DNA from: Phascolarctos cinereus
Lineage: Eukaryota; Chordata; Mammalia; Diprotodontia; Phascolarctidae
NCBI RefSeq assembly: GCF_002099425.1
Contig: NW_018343971.1
Location: forward strand, 21,737,501-21,801,500
DNA: 64,000 nucleotides
Direction of reading: 5' to 3'
Shown piece by piece: positions 23,470 to 34,455 of this stretch (position 1 is the stretch's first letter; every line of letters begins with the position of its first letter). The translations under genes were made by a program, and so were the position numbers. The notes beneath the pieces are model-generated. The model saw only the letters and a list, made by a program, of their open reading frames with translations. It was not told the DNA's origin and made no database searches.

Positions 23470-23817
23470 TCCATGGATAAGACTAAAATCCTGGCATAGT
23501 TAGGAAGAATCACAAATAAAGTAGATTTCATTTAACATAACCATAAGCAAACTCCACCCAAGGAAAACTGGTTCTTCTAAGCATTCTCAAAAAAAAGCAA
23601 TGGTATGTTGTCCCACTGTGTGAGAGCTGTGGGGCCCTAAACTCCTAATAATTGCCCAATATGTTGATGTCTGGCTGGTTCCATTTGTCCCCTCCACCTT
23701 CATGTTGAAAAGTCCTCCAAACACAAAATAACCAGACACCCATCTTAATTCTGAAAGATACTGTTTTCATGTTTCATAGAGGCTTCTTGTGAAAGAGAAA
23801 TAATGGACCTTTTCAAA

Positions 23818-23994
23818 TTATAACTCTGTAATCTCTCTTTTCACTCCACCTGGCTTCTCTGAGAAGAGCTTACTCAAAATGCCAGTTCCTTTTCCTTTAG
23901 CTTTGTGGCTGTCTTCATGGTGATGTTAATTTGAAGATACTCTTCATTCTCATCATATACAGGCCACTTTAGCAGGCCTTCACCATTGGGGTTT
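23818..23994 (-). CDS. CES1-like: Carboxylesterase copy A exon 14 (C-terminal, one base missing)
   Basis: After acceptor TTTTCCAG the frame reads NPNGEGLLKWPVYDENEEYL and continues to KLKEKELAF, the conserved C-terminal lobe (human: NPNGEGLPHWP). It then meets TGA (23,874-23,876) where the family has W. Adding the single expected G would continue FWSKLFSEKPGGVKREITEL and stop at TAA (23,818-23,820). That ending is an ER-retention tetrapeptide of the HXEL class, here ITEL. The intact downstream coding potential means the base loss is recent, or is a sequencing error in TTTTGG. Confidence 0.85.
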
Positions 23995-24792
23995 CTGGAA
24001 AAGTAACAACATTTTAAAAAATGTATTAATCATTTAAACATTGATGATGGCCACGGTTTTTAAAAAGTGGTACACAGTGAAGAACTCACTCATTAGTCAC
24101 ACAAAGCCAAATTCCCTAGGTTTGAGGCATTATTAAGTTTCTACCTTCTCAATTTCACTTCAAGTTCTCATATGGTGCAATAAAGCAATAATCATTAACC
24201 ATTGTTATAAAACAGACAAGTGAATCAGTGGAACAGAATTATAAACAATTGAACATAATAACAGAGTTTTTGATAAACTAAAGAACATAAATTAGTAAAT
24301 TATTGGGGACAAATTCCATATTTGACAGTGGAAAAGATATGTGAGGGAAAATTGGTTCCTTCCTCTGCTTCTAGCTCAATTAATGCAAGTAAAATTTATA
24401 AGCAGAACTGACAAAATATTAATGTGTTAACAAGGTGCTAACACCTTGTAATCTGCTTCAAAAGGGTGAATACCTATCTGTAATTGAATTAGAAAAGGCA
24501 CCCATTGGCTGGGCAAAAATTGGCAGGGCCTCTTAGGTACCTTGAAAGTCTGAGTTGCTAGTTCTGCAGTCCCACAAAGAGGAACCTAACCCTCAAGAGG
24601 TAATGGAGGCAGAGGAAGTAATTTTTTTTTCCTTCCCCACCTCTGACTAAGAGAACTACTTGCTTAGAAAGAGAGACTCCATCTAGTAGTTGTAAAAATC
24701 ACTTTAAGTAATTTTAAGGCTTATTTGAGGAAGATTGAGACATAAACATTCACTCAGGGATGGAAGCAATATTGAATAGCAGGACCTCTGGT

Positions 24793-24833
<41 letters not shown>

Positions 24834-25288
24834 AAGTCCTCTTGTTACAGACTTAAGATAGACTTAGTTCTGTATATCTAGAGCCATTCTTCAGTGAGAA
24901 ATTTAAACTCTGGAAGTCAAGGTAAGAAATTATGCCGTCTTGGGTATGATGCAGTGGAATGTGGTGAGATAGAATCAGTGGAGGGCTTGGTGCTTGGTGA
25001 CAATTTGACAGGAGACTAAAGACTTCAGCACCCCAGTGTCCTGGAGTAGTGAATGGCCTTGTCCTTATGTATTCCCCACTTGTATGCCTAACTACCAATG
25101 AACTCCAAATTTATATCTACTCTTCCCACATAAGCTGTGAGCATTCATGGGAAATTATTCCCCAAGTTCAAAGGGGAAATGTTTTGTTGTTTTGTAGCTA
25201 CTCTTCTTATATGTGATCTTGTTAAATGCCTTTGTTTTCAAGCTAATTTTGTCTACTGGCTGACCATTACTGAGAAGTACACTGGGGA
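23995..25288. other. Intron 13 of copy A, part
   Basis: Contains a (GA)n array at 24,797-24,832. An 81-codon minus-strand frame at 24,853-25,098 matches nothing I know. No exon is recognised. Confidence 0.4.
24797..24832. repeat. (GA)n microsatellite
   Basis: About 36 bp of AG dinucleotides. Confidence 0.95.
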
Positions 25289-25289
25289 A

Positions 25290-26155
25290 GAGGGGAGCTT
25301 GTGAACTGTATAGTTTTTAGGATTTATAGCCTCAAAGACCTTTGTCAAATCTACAAATGTTGTAAACAGTCCTCTGTTCTGCTTCTGGCATTTCTCCTGG
25401 AGACTTTGGGAAGCAAACACCATATCAATCATTCTTCAGGTCTTTCTGAAGCCACACTGGCTCTCAGATAGATGACCATCTTCTAGGTGAAAAATCAGCC
25501 TATTAAGGAGAACTCTGGCAAGAATCTTGCCAGCAATGACTTAGAGAGAGACCCTCCTGTGATTGTCAAAGGACATTCTATTTCCTTTACCTTTATAGAG
25601 ATGGACAATGGAGGCATCTTTGAATTCGTAGGGGATAACTTAAATTCCACAGGGTTTACCAGCAGAATAGTTTATCCATCTCTAAGAAGGCAGCATTTAA
25701 TTCCATGAAAAGTAAAGTATAAGCAAAGCTTAGAGAGATGCAGGATTCTTGGCTCAATAAGAAGGCAAATGAAATTCAGTTTTATGCTGATAGTAACAAC
25801 CCAAAACACTTTTATGAGGCCCTGAAGGCTATTTATGGGCAAAAGACCTATGGTGCATCTCAATGACTCAGTGCTGATGGAGCCACATTGATTAGGTCAT
25901 ATTCACATTAGGTCACTGATAAGTTCATGATCCTAGGGAGATGGGCTAAACACTTCCATAATGTTCTCAACATACCATCATTAATCAATGCTGAAGCCAC
26001 TGACTGTTTACCTCAAGTTGAAGTCAATCCCTCTCTAGCTGAAGTTCCAACTGAAGAATAGGTTTTGAATGCCATTGAGCTCCTTTTGTGAGGCAAAGCA
26101 CCTGGTGCTGATTCTATTCCAGCTGAGATTTTTGTTCATACAAAAGCTGCCTGAA
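25290..26155. mobile_element. RTE-clade LINE fragment with 5' inversion
   Basis: At 25,690-26,155 the plus strand encodes an RTE segment (NPKHFYEALKAIYGQ, NAIELLL, GKAPGADSIPAEIF). At 25,320-25,690 the minus strand encodes the following RT segment (KDASIVHLYKGKG, ARVLLNRLIFHLEDGHLSES, QCGFRKT, FTTFVDLTKVFE). The two halves are consecutive in the RTE protein but point in opposite directions and meet near 25,690. This is the layout left by twin priming during target-primed reverse transcription, with the 3' part on minus. Both halves carry stops and frame changes. It lies in intron 13 of copy A. Confidence 0.75.
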
Positions 26156-26159
26156 AGAG

Positions 26160-27385
26160 CTGGGGTATTGCTAGGTTAGGTATGCATGGTTTTATAGCAT
26201 TTGTGTATAGGTCCAAATTACTGTATAGAATAGTCGGATCAGTTCACAACTCTCCCAACAATGCATTAATGTCTCATTTTTTCCCTACATTCCTTCCACC
26301 ACCGATCATTTCCTTTTCTTTCCTATTAGCTAATCTAATACATATGAGGTAATACCTCAGAATTGTTTTGATTTCATTTCTCCAAACAATAGTGGGCTAG
26401 AGCATTTTTTTCATATGCCTATAGATAGCTTTGATTACTTCATCTGAAAACTGTTCATATCTTTTCATCATTTATCAATTAGGAAATGCCTATTTTATAA
26501 ATTTTCCTCAGCTCTCTATATGTTTGAGAAATGAGGCCTTTTCAGAGAAACTTGCTTCAATTCTTTTTCAAAGTTACTATTGCTAACTGTATTTCCCTTA
26601 ATCCTATCTCTCCCCCGCCATTTATTTTGTCCTCTCTTTCCTTTCACTCTGTCCCTCTTCAAAAGGGTTCTGCTTCTGACTATCCCCTCCCCCAATCTGC
26701 ACTTCATTTTTTTTATGAGGCAATTGGGGTTAAGTGACTTGCCCAGAATCACACAACAATTAAGTGCTATGTGTTTGAGGCCGGAGTTGAACTCAGGTCC
26801 TCCTGACTCCAGGCCAGTGCTCGTCCACTGTGCCACCTAGCTGCCCCTACTGTTCCTTCTTTCACCCTCCCTCCCTTCTCTTATCCCTTTCCCCTCCTAC
26901 TTTCCTATAGGGTAAGATATATTTCTATACCCAATTGAATGTGTGTTTTATACTCTCTTTGAGCCAATTCTGATGAAGGTAAGGTTCACTCACTACCCTT
27001 CACTTCCCCCCTCTTCTATAAAATCTTTCTCTTGCTTCTTTTATGTGAGATAATTATGTGAGATAAAAACCCCAGTCTACCTCTCCCTTTCCCTTTCTCC
27101 TGCTACGTTTCTTTCTCACCCCCTTTATTTTACTTTATTTTTATTTTTTAGCTATCATTCCTTCATATTCAACTCACACCTGTGTCCTCTGTCTACATAT
27201 ACTCCTTCTAGCTGCCCTAATAGTGAGAAAGTTCCTATGAGAAGTGTCATCTTCCCATATAGGAATGTAATCAGTTTAACCTGATTATGTCCCTTATGAT
27301 TTCCCTTTTCTGTTTACCTTTTTATACTTCCCTTGAATCTTGTATTTAAAAGTCACGTCAGTTCTAGTCTTTTAATCAAAAATGC
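26160..27385 (-). mobile_element. 5'-truncated HAL1 with retained ORF2 tail
   Basis: On the minus strand it starts in the last part of ORF1 or just after it (about 27,385) and runs through the purine-rich HAL1 3' region. Near 26,590 it enters L1 ORF2 C-terminal sequence and ends near 26,160. The passage gggaaatacagttagcaata into ORF2 sequence is the same as at 38,740-38,780 in another copy, so the deletion is inherited by a subfamily. A SINE interrupts it at 26,706-26,848. Confidence 0.75.
26706..26848 (-). repeat. tRNA-derived CORE-SINE
   Basis: The complement carries the full head: aggggcagctaggtggcaca, gtggacgagcactgg, gaactcaggtcc on the given strand, and aattggggttaagtgacttg. It is little diverged and lies inside the HAL1 fragment. 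Confidence 0.9.
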
Positions 27386-27388
27386 TTA

Positions 27389-27690
27389 GAAGACTTCCAG
27401 GAGCCAAGATGGCAGAGTAAGCAGTGAGTTGCTCTCACTCTCCCTTTTGACCTTGAAAAACCCAGAAAATACTGTCCCAGGCAAAAGCCTGCAACAGTGG
27501 AGCCAGCAGAAAGATAGGGTACAGCACGGGGTTTTTTTGTTTGTTTGTTTAGCACGTGAGGCTAGGGGGATTAATGGGAAAAATCTCTCCTGCTGTGGCT
27601 CAAGGGGACCTGTACAGGATGGGAGACATCCCAGCAAGCCAGAGAAGTTCCTGAGCTCCAGAGAGGTGGACTGGGCAAGTGCAATAGAAA
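27389..27690 (+). mobile_element. L1 5'-end fragment (5'UTR only)
   Basis: Begins ACTTCCAGGAGCCAAGATGG and matches the L1 5' region at 61,498-61,590 and 62,155-62,350 (gagccagcagaaaga, gacatcccagcaag, agagaagttcctgagc). Only about 300 bp are present and ORF1 is absent. Keeping the 5' end and losing the 3' end is the reverse of ordinary L1 truncation, so a later deletion or recombination is likely. Confidence 0.7.
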
Positions 27691-27768
27691 TGAAGGTGAT
27701 GGGAGAAATAAAGATATGGTAACATTTTTGGAGGAAAAAATTTCCCTCTTTTCTGTTACTAGTCTTAC

Positions 27769-27842
27769 CCATTCCAAGAAAAGTTGGCCCAATACTTCAT
27801 CATTGTCCTGCTAAGTTGTTTCTCCTATTCTAAAAAAACTCT
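27769..27842 (-). CDS. CES1-like: Carboxylesterase copy A exon 13 (in-frame TAG)
   Basis: With acceptor ATTTTCAG and donor GTAAGA, the frame that fits the family reads EKQLSRTMMKYWANFSWNG. This matches the CES2-like EEQLSRKMMKYWANFARNG and the CES1 equivalent MVMKFWANFARNG. The codon just before EKQ is TAG where glutamate is expected, and a run of seven T precedes it. The exon is 74 bp; I recall 73 in the family, so the T run may include an extra base. Confidence 0.8.
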
Positions 27843-27944
27843 CTGAAAATAAGTGCAAAAGATGGAATGCAAGTAGATGTTAAGGATCAATACTAGTTAT
27901 TTTTCAGGGTCCCATACCACTTTTGACTTCACACTGTGCTTCCT

Positions 27945-28078
27945 TTAGGGAGCTCCCCTTCATAAACTTCCAAGTTTTTTACTTTGCCCAGTGCCCTCTC
28001 TAAGCAATACTTTGATTTTATCCATGAAACTTAGAAGGGGTTTTGATTTCCATGTATCCACCTCCCAGGGAAATTTAC
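27945..28078 (-). pseudogene. CES1-like: Decayed remnant of carboxylesterase copy A exon 12
   Basis: In the expected place between exons 11 and 13, the minus strand keeps scraps: a TACATGGAAATC stretch for YM-x-EF, an AAAATCAAAGTA stretch for MKPKTV, and GGGGAGCTCCCTAAAGG for FGAPFLK. The frames change several times, stops occur, and the GDHGDE block with the catalytic histidine is not legible. Position supports the call more than sequence does. Confidence 0.35.
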
Positions 28079-28189
28079 CTATTATCAAAAGACAATAAAT
28101 TAAAGGAATTTAATCCCCAGTGGCAGCATTTCAAATGCTAGCAAGTTTTTGGGAAAGATGATGATGATATCTGATAAATATTATTTATT

Positions 28190-28378
28190 ATCATAAGATT
28201 TTACAGCTTGTGGCAGGACCCATCTAGTTGAACCCCTTTATTTTACAGATTGGGAAACTGAGGGCCGGAGTTAAGTGCCCTGCACAAAATCATACAAGTA
28301 AAAGTAATAAAGCTAGGATTTGACTGCAGGTTCTCAAAGCCCAAACTTACTGTTCTCACTATGCCAAAATCCAACTTT
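28190..28378 (-). repeat. MIR SINE
   Basis: Complementary MIR order: ttattttacagattgggaaa, ctgagggccggagttaagtg, caaaatcatacaagtaa, then gctaggatttgactgcagg. Confidence 0.7.
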
Positions 28379-28708
28379 CCATCTAAAACATGAGTGTCCT
28401 TAATATTATCATTCTACCTGAAGGTTATTACTGCTACTAGCAAGGAAAAAATAAAGAAAAAGAGAAAATGGGCCCAGGTTTTCTTTCTGAATCTTCATGA
28501 AGCCCCATGAAGCCACCCAGAGTTTACAGCACTTGAATGGAAAAATAGAAAAAATGGAGAGACCTGAATTCCATGATGGAAAGAGGTGAAATCATGGGAC
28601 TATAGCATGTAGCATGGGGCATGTAGCATCACTAATAGATTCTGTGACTCTGATACACAAAGACTCTTCCAAAGTATGGCATCATGTGTCCTCCTAACAT
28701 TATTACCA

Positions 28709-28985
28709 AGGTCAGCTAAATGGCCCAGTGGATAGAGCTCTGGGCCTCTGGTTCGGAAGAGTCATCTTCTTGAGTTCAATCTTGTCTCAGTTACTTACTA
28801 GCCATCTGACCCTAGGCAAATCACTTTATCCTGTTTGTCTCAGTTCCTCATCTATAAAATGTGCTGGAGAAGAAAGTGGCACACCACTGTAGCATCTTTG
28901 CCAAGAAAACTCCAGTGGGTTTCCTTATTTGGAAAATGTCTGATGACGAGTCTGACATGACTGAAACAACACAACTGAATCTCAT
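28709..28985 (+). repeat. Long marsupial CORE-SINE
   Basis: It has a tRNA-like head (ggtcagctaaatggcccagt, ggatagagctctgggcc), a core (ctagccatctgaccctaggc), and a long tail (ctggagaagaaagtggcaca, gccaagaaaactccagtggg, gacatgactgaaacaacaca). The same long type occurs at 31,838, 52,310 and 60,545. Confidence 0.85.
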
Positions 28986-29059
28986 TACCAACATATTTTA
29001 AAGCAAGGCAGTCATCAAAGGGAATCAAGGACCTGGAGCAGAGTTGTCTGGAATATTCA

Positions 29060-30060
29060 TGGTATTCTGCCTATAGAAATGCACTCAGATTATCTTATAT
29101 TCCACAATACATTCTAAATGGATATCCAATTTAAATATTAAAAAGATTGTATAATAAAAATTAGAAGATAAGCAAATCATATACCCTTCATAGCTATAAG
29201 TACAATATGTATCCTTAACTAAATATTCATTAGAGATGATTACAAAAGATAAAATTAATAATTTTGATTGCATGAAATATAATATATTTATATATTAAAA
29301 TAATATCAACATATTACATTAATCATTATACAATAATTATGCCATAATTACATAGTATTAATTATTATATAATATGATACAATGTTTAAAAAATATATGT
29401 ATGTATGCATGTGTGTATATATGTATGTATGTATATATACATATACACATATGTGTGTGCATGTATGTATTTGCTATTCCCCAATACATAAGTGGTCAAA
29501 GAATATGAACAAACATTTCTCAAATGGAGAATTACAAAATATTTATGGCTACATGAATGAATGCTCCAAATCACTAATATTAAGAGAGTCATAAATCAAA
29601 GCAACCCTTAGGTTTTACCTTACACTTTGAGAATTGGCAAAGATAACAAAAAATGTCAATAATCAATGTTGGAGGATAATAAGCACACTATACACTGTTG
29701 GTGGAGCTGTGAATTGGTAAAAAAAAAAGGATAGAAAGCAATTTGGCATCATGCAAATAAAATTACTAATATATCTATGCCCTTTGACCCAGAGACTCCA
29801 TTACAGTGAATATACCCTGAGGAACTCATCAAGAAGATCAAAGTCCCCATGTATACCAAAAAATTTATAGCATTATGTTTGATAGGGTAAGAAAGAAACC
29901 AAAATAAAGTAAATGGTTATCAATTAAGAAATGGCTAAAAAAATTGTGGTACATGAATGTAATAGAATACTACTCTACTGTAAGAATTGATGACTGTGAT
30001 GAATACATAGAAGCATAAAAAGATATACATGAGTTAAGACCTACATAAAGTTAACAATGC
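29060..30060 (+). mobile_element. Old L1 ORF2 3' fragment
   Basis: Plus-strand L1 ORF2-end text: caaagaatatgaacaaacat, ctcaaatggagaattac, cactgttggtggagctgtga, ccctttgacccagagactcc. It is interrupted by AT-rich microsatellite at about 29,385-29,470. Strongly diverged. Confidence 0.7.
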
Positions 30061-30374
30061 CCCCAAACTCCAACATACAAATGGCAACAACAATGTAAAT
30101 ATAAAGAAGAACCACTCCAAAAAATCAAAAGTGAATATGGCAAAATCTAAGCAAAATTCAAAAGAAAAATTATGAGTGGACATTGCTAATCTTCTCCTTT
30201 GTGGAAGAGGAAGACCCACAGGTTATGCACATTATGCATGATTCCCCTTTTTTATTTTTTAAAATGCTATTTGCTGTATAGGATAGCTGTCTGGGAAGGG
30301 AAGGGGCAGGGATATTTGGGAAAACTATCATGATGTTAAAAACATGAATGAGAGCTTCCTTTAAAAAAATACAC

Positions 30375-30690
30375 TCAGAATCGTAAACTCTCCAAACTGA
30401 AAGGGGGCTCAGATGGCATCTAGCCCAAAACACCATGAACAAGAATAACCTTTTCAACTCACCTAACAAGTGGCCATATAGCTTTGACTTGAATGGTCAA
30501 GTAGTAGGGAACACATTACCTTAATAGAAAGAACAAGGATGCTTTTAAACAGCCAAAATATTTCCTTACATCAGTCAAAGTATACCTCTATGTAACTTTT
30601 TATTCATTATTTTTATTTTCACCCAAGACCAAGTCTAATATAGTTGAAGAGAGCTAGTTATCATGCTGCTGCAGCCTTCTCTTCATGCTA
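30375..30690 (-). repeat. CR1/L3-like LINE 3' region
   Basis: Matches the order seen at 3,790-4,170: catctagcccaaaacacc, caagtggccatatagctttg, gtagggaacacattac, atttccttacatcagtcaaa. A further scrap may lie at 31,000-31,130. Positions 30,690-31,390 hold no gene. Confidence 0.45.
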
Positions 30691-31396
30691 AATCTCCTCA
30701 GATTCTTCAACTATTCTCTTTCAGCTTGGTCTCCAAGTTCCTCCATAATCTGGAAATTGGTAGGAAATTTAGAACTTCAAGTCTCTTAGCATTGATGGAG
30801 CTTCTTAGAGACCATTTAAAATGTAATAAAAGATTTCTGCTCGAGGACATTCAGCTATTTTAAATAATGAGACTGTAAGTCCAAGGCAAAATACCTAGAT
30901 TTTTCAACAGAGGCATGCAAAATGATATTGCACATTATTTATATTCTCTAAAGTTGTTATTCATAATTAATGCTCTTCTTTCTTGATTACAGAATCTTAG
31001 TGATGGCTAGGATATTCAAGATCTTATTGTATAATATCCTATGGGCATTCTCAATATAAGTCATCAAATCTCTGCTTGATAAAGGCAGGCCATTCTATAT
31101 ACCCAGGTACCAAGTGTCATCGTGATGCTGTCCCCAGCTGACCAATGTCACCTGCTCACAAACTGTTGCTTTTTCCTCTACCAAAACCTTTACATCTTTC
31201 CTATTCATATTTAGAAAATATGAAAGCTAGGATTTGATCTTAGCTGTCCTGTCTTCAAGCCCAGCATTATCTCATTTATATATACAGTTATCTACATCAT
31301 CTCCAAATACAATTAGTTAGCATCTTTGGCTAAAAAGTGGAAGGACTAAATCTGACTGTATCACTACACTCCTACTTGGTGTCTTTGGGAACTCAC

Positions 31397-31544
31397 CTCT
31401 ATGAAGCTGAGCCACTATTATAGATGGAAGCCCAAAAATCAAGTCTCCCATCATATCCTGAAATAGGCCTTTCTCTTTTACAGGATCTTCTGTCACTCCA
31501 AGATATTCCTCAGTTATCACAGGAGTAAGGCCTTTGGGGATTTT
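31397..31544 (-). CDS. CES1-like: Carboxylesterase copy A exon 11
   Basis: The exon is 148 bp, open, with acceptor TTATTCAG and donor GTGAGT. It reads KIPKGLTPVITEEYLGVTED, then PVKEKGLFQDMMGDLIFGLP and SIIVAQLHR, with one base left over (phase 1). It is a close match to the human CES1 segment with EKYLGGTDD and FGVPSVIVARNHR. No lesion. Confidence 0.92.
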
Positions 31545-31837
31545 CTGAATAAGTCTTAAGTGAAAAGCAATGGTCATTCATTCAGAGCTTGCATTTTTTC
31601 ACCCATACACACATCATTTCCTCTATTCATTGATTTTATATCTTACAAAAGAATGGCCCAAGCAACAGCTTTTCCAAATGGCATTGTCAATCTGTTGTAA
31701 CCAAGCCTCATTACAAAATTATGAAATATTACTATGAATTGTTAAGCCAATCATCCATTTATAACATTACTTACTAAGGCTAACTGAACACTGAACATAC
31801 TGTTTTATTTAAAATAATGTATTTATGGAACCATCAT

Positions 31838-32070
31838 ACTGTTGCTCAGTTGTTCAGTCATGTCCAATTCTTTGTGACCCCATTTGGGGTGTTCTTGGCC
31901 AAGATACTGGAGTGGTTTGCCATGTCTTTCTCTAGCTCATTTCACAAATGAGGAAACTGAGACAAACACTTAAATGACTTGCCCAGCTAGTAAGTGTCTC
32001 AGGACAGATTTTAACTTATGTCTTATGGATGCCAGACCCCATACTCTATCCAATCCAGCCACTGAGCTCA
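31838..32070 (-). repeat. Long marsupial CORE-SINE in intron 10 of copy A
   Basis: Complement of the long SINE: gttcagtcatgtccaattct, gaccccatttggggtg, gccaagatactggagtggtt, gaggaaactgagacaaac, agtaagtgtctcaggac. It is absent from the matching intron of copy B, so it inserted after the duplication. Confidence 0.85.
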
Positions 32071-32089
32071 CCCTGGAACCATTAGAGTT

Positions 32090-32312
32090 CAGCAGAAAAT
32101 CTATATTGATAACCTGGTTCTGCCCCTGAGGGAAATAATTTTACTTCTTTGTGGCAGAGGCTCTCGATTTTTACAATGAAGGTATTGATCTACTTTTCTT
32201 CTAGGTCCCTTGAGTTCTAATATTTCTGCATTCTAACCTTCCCCCTCACCCACTCATCTGTGAATTTATATTGTAAGTTTCTTCTCAGCTCTGAAATTCT
32301 ATGATTCTTGAT
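32090..32312 (+). repeat. MIR SINE beside exon 10 of copy A
   Basis: MIR 3' phrases: ctaggtcccttgagttctaa and ttctcagctctgaaattcta, then tgattcttg. Copy B has a MIR 3' end in the same place relative to its exon 10. Confidence 0.6.
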
Positions 32313-32319
32313 CCCTTAC

Positions 32320-32399
32320 AAAAAGTGCATAGGAACTCCACAAAAGAGCTGTTGCTGTTTGTTGATCCAGTCTTCTCCTGATAGAGGATATCCCAGAAG
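32320..32399 (-). CDS. CES1-like: Carboxylesterase copy A exon 10 (one base missing)
   Basis: Acceptor ATTTTGCAG and donor GTAAGG are intact, but the exon is 80 bp against 81 in copy B. It starts LLGYPLSGED in frame. The rest, DQQTATALLWSSYALF, lies one frame over, so a base was lost at the GACTGGATC junction. The conserved DQ-x-TA-x-x-LLW pattern in the second frame shows that coding sequence was kept until shortly before the loss, or that this is an assembly error. Confidence 0.88.
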
Positions 32400-34455
32400 C
32401 TGCAAAATAAATAAATAAAAAGCAATTATTTCTTTAATTAAATGAAAAATAAAGTTTTGATAGTATTTTTTCCAAATTTCATGTCAAGACTATTTTTAGG
32501 ATGAATTTTTACTAGATTTTGAGTTTCAAAATTTTTTCCCTCCCTCCTTCCCCTCCCTCCTTCCAAAATTGGTAGGCAATTTGATATAGGTTATACATGT
32601 GCTACTGGGTAAAATATATTTCCATATTAGTCAAAGCTGTGAAAAAAGAAACAGATCAAAAGGAACTAAAAAACATGAAAAAGAACAAAGTAAATAAAAA
32701 AATGCTTTATTATGCATTAAGAGTCTATCAGTTTTTTTTCTTTCAATCTGGATGTGGCTTGCATTTTTCTTCCTGAATCCTTTGTAATTGTCTTGGATCA
32801 CTGTATTGCTAAGAAGAGCTGAGTCATACATAGTTGGTCATCACACGATGTTGCTAATGCTGTGTATAATATTTTCTTGGTTCTGCTCACTTCACTTTTC
32901 TTCAGTTTGTACAAGTGTTTCCAGGTTTTTCTGAAATCTGCCTGTTCATTATTTCTTATTGCCTGATACTAATCCATCATGTATATACCACAGCTTGTTC
33001 AGCCATTCCCCAATTGATTGGCATCCCCACAATTTCCAATATTTTGCCATCACAAAAAAGGCTACTTTAAATATTTTTGCACATGTAGGTCCTTTTCCCT
33101 TTTGATGATCTCTTTGGGATATGGATCTAGTAGTGGTATTGCTGGATCAGAGGGCGTACACCACTTGGTTGCCCTTTGGGCATAGTGCCAAAGTGCTTTC
33201 CAGAATGGTTAGATCAGTTCACATCTCTACCAACAGTGCATTAGTGTCCCAATTTTCCCACATCCTCTCCAATATTTATTATTTTAATTTTTTGTCATAT
33301 TGGCTAATCTGGTAGTTGTAACGTGGTGCCTCAGAGTTGTTTTAATTTGCACTTCCCTAATCAAAAATGATTTAGAGCATTTTTATATGCCTGTAGATAT
33401 CTTTGATCTCTTTATCTGAAAACTACCTCTTCATATCCTTTGACCATTTGTATGTTGGGAATGGCTTGTATTCTTGTAAATTTGACTTATTTCTCTCTAT
33501 ATTTGAGAAATGAGGCATTTATCAGAGACACTTGCTGCAAAAATTATTTCTCAGTTTTCTGCTTTCCTTCAAATTTTTGTTGTATTGGTTTTGTTTGTAA
33601 AAGCTTTTTAATTACTACAATGAAAATTATCTATTTTGCATTTTGTAAAGCTCTCTGTCTCTTTTTTGGACATGAATTCTTTCCTTCTCCATAGATCTGA
33701 TAAGTAGACTATTCCTTGTTCTTCTAATTTGCTTATAGTGTCACCTTTTATGTCTAAATCACGTACCCATTTTGATTTTATTTTCATATATGGTATGAGA
33801 TGTTGGTCTACACCTAGTTTGTGCCCTTTTGTTTACTAGTTTTCCCAGCAATTTTTGTCAAATAGTGACTTCTTATTCCCAAAGCTGGGGTCTTTGTGTT
33901 TATCAAACACTAGATTACTATGGCCATTGCCTTACTATGTCTTATATACCCCATCTATTCTATGAATTGACCACTCTCTTTCCTAGTCAGTACCAAATGG
34001 TTTTGATGATTACTACTATAGTTTGAGATTTGGTATTGATAGGCTACCTTCTTTTTAATTTTTTTTTCATTAATTCTCTTCATAGTCTTGACTTTTTACT
34101 CTTCCAGATGATTTTTGTTTTTACTTTTCCTAGCTCTATCAAATAATTTTTAGGTAGTTTGATTTGTATAGAACTGAATAAATAAATCAGTTTAGGCAGA
34201 ATTGTCATTCTTATTCTATTGGCTCAATCTACTCATGAGCAATTGAGGGTATTTCAATCGTTTAAATATAACTTTATTTGTGTGAAAAATGTTTTTTTTT
34301 AATTGTGTTCATATAGTTCCTGGGTTTGGTAGACTCCCAAGTAATTTATATTGTTTACAGGTATTTTAAATGAAATTTATTTCTCTCTTGCTGATGGGTT
34401 ATGTTGGTCATATAAAGAATTGCTGATGATTGGATTCAAGTGGATTCAAAATGGC

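Noticed and set aside
24853-25098. 81-codon minus-strand frame in intron 13 of copy A
   Set aside because: It has no family similarity, no splice context linking it to the carboxylesterase frame, and a length within chance for this window.
27571-27792. 73-codon minus-strand frame running into exon 13A
   Set aside because: It overlaps exon 13 but in a frame that does not match the family. Its remaining length is L1 5'UTR antisense.
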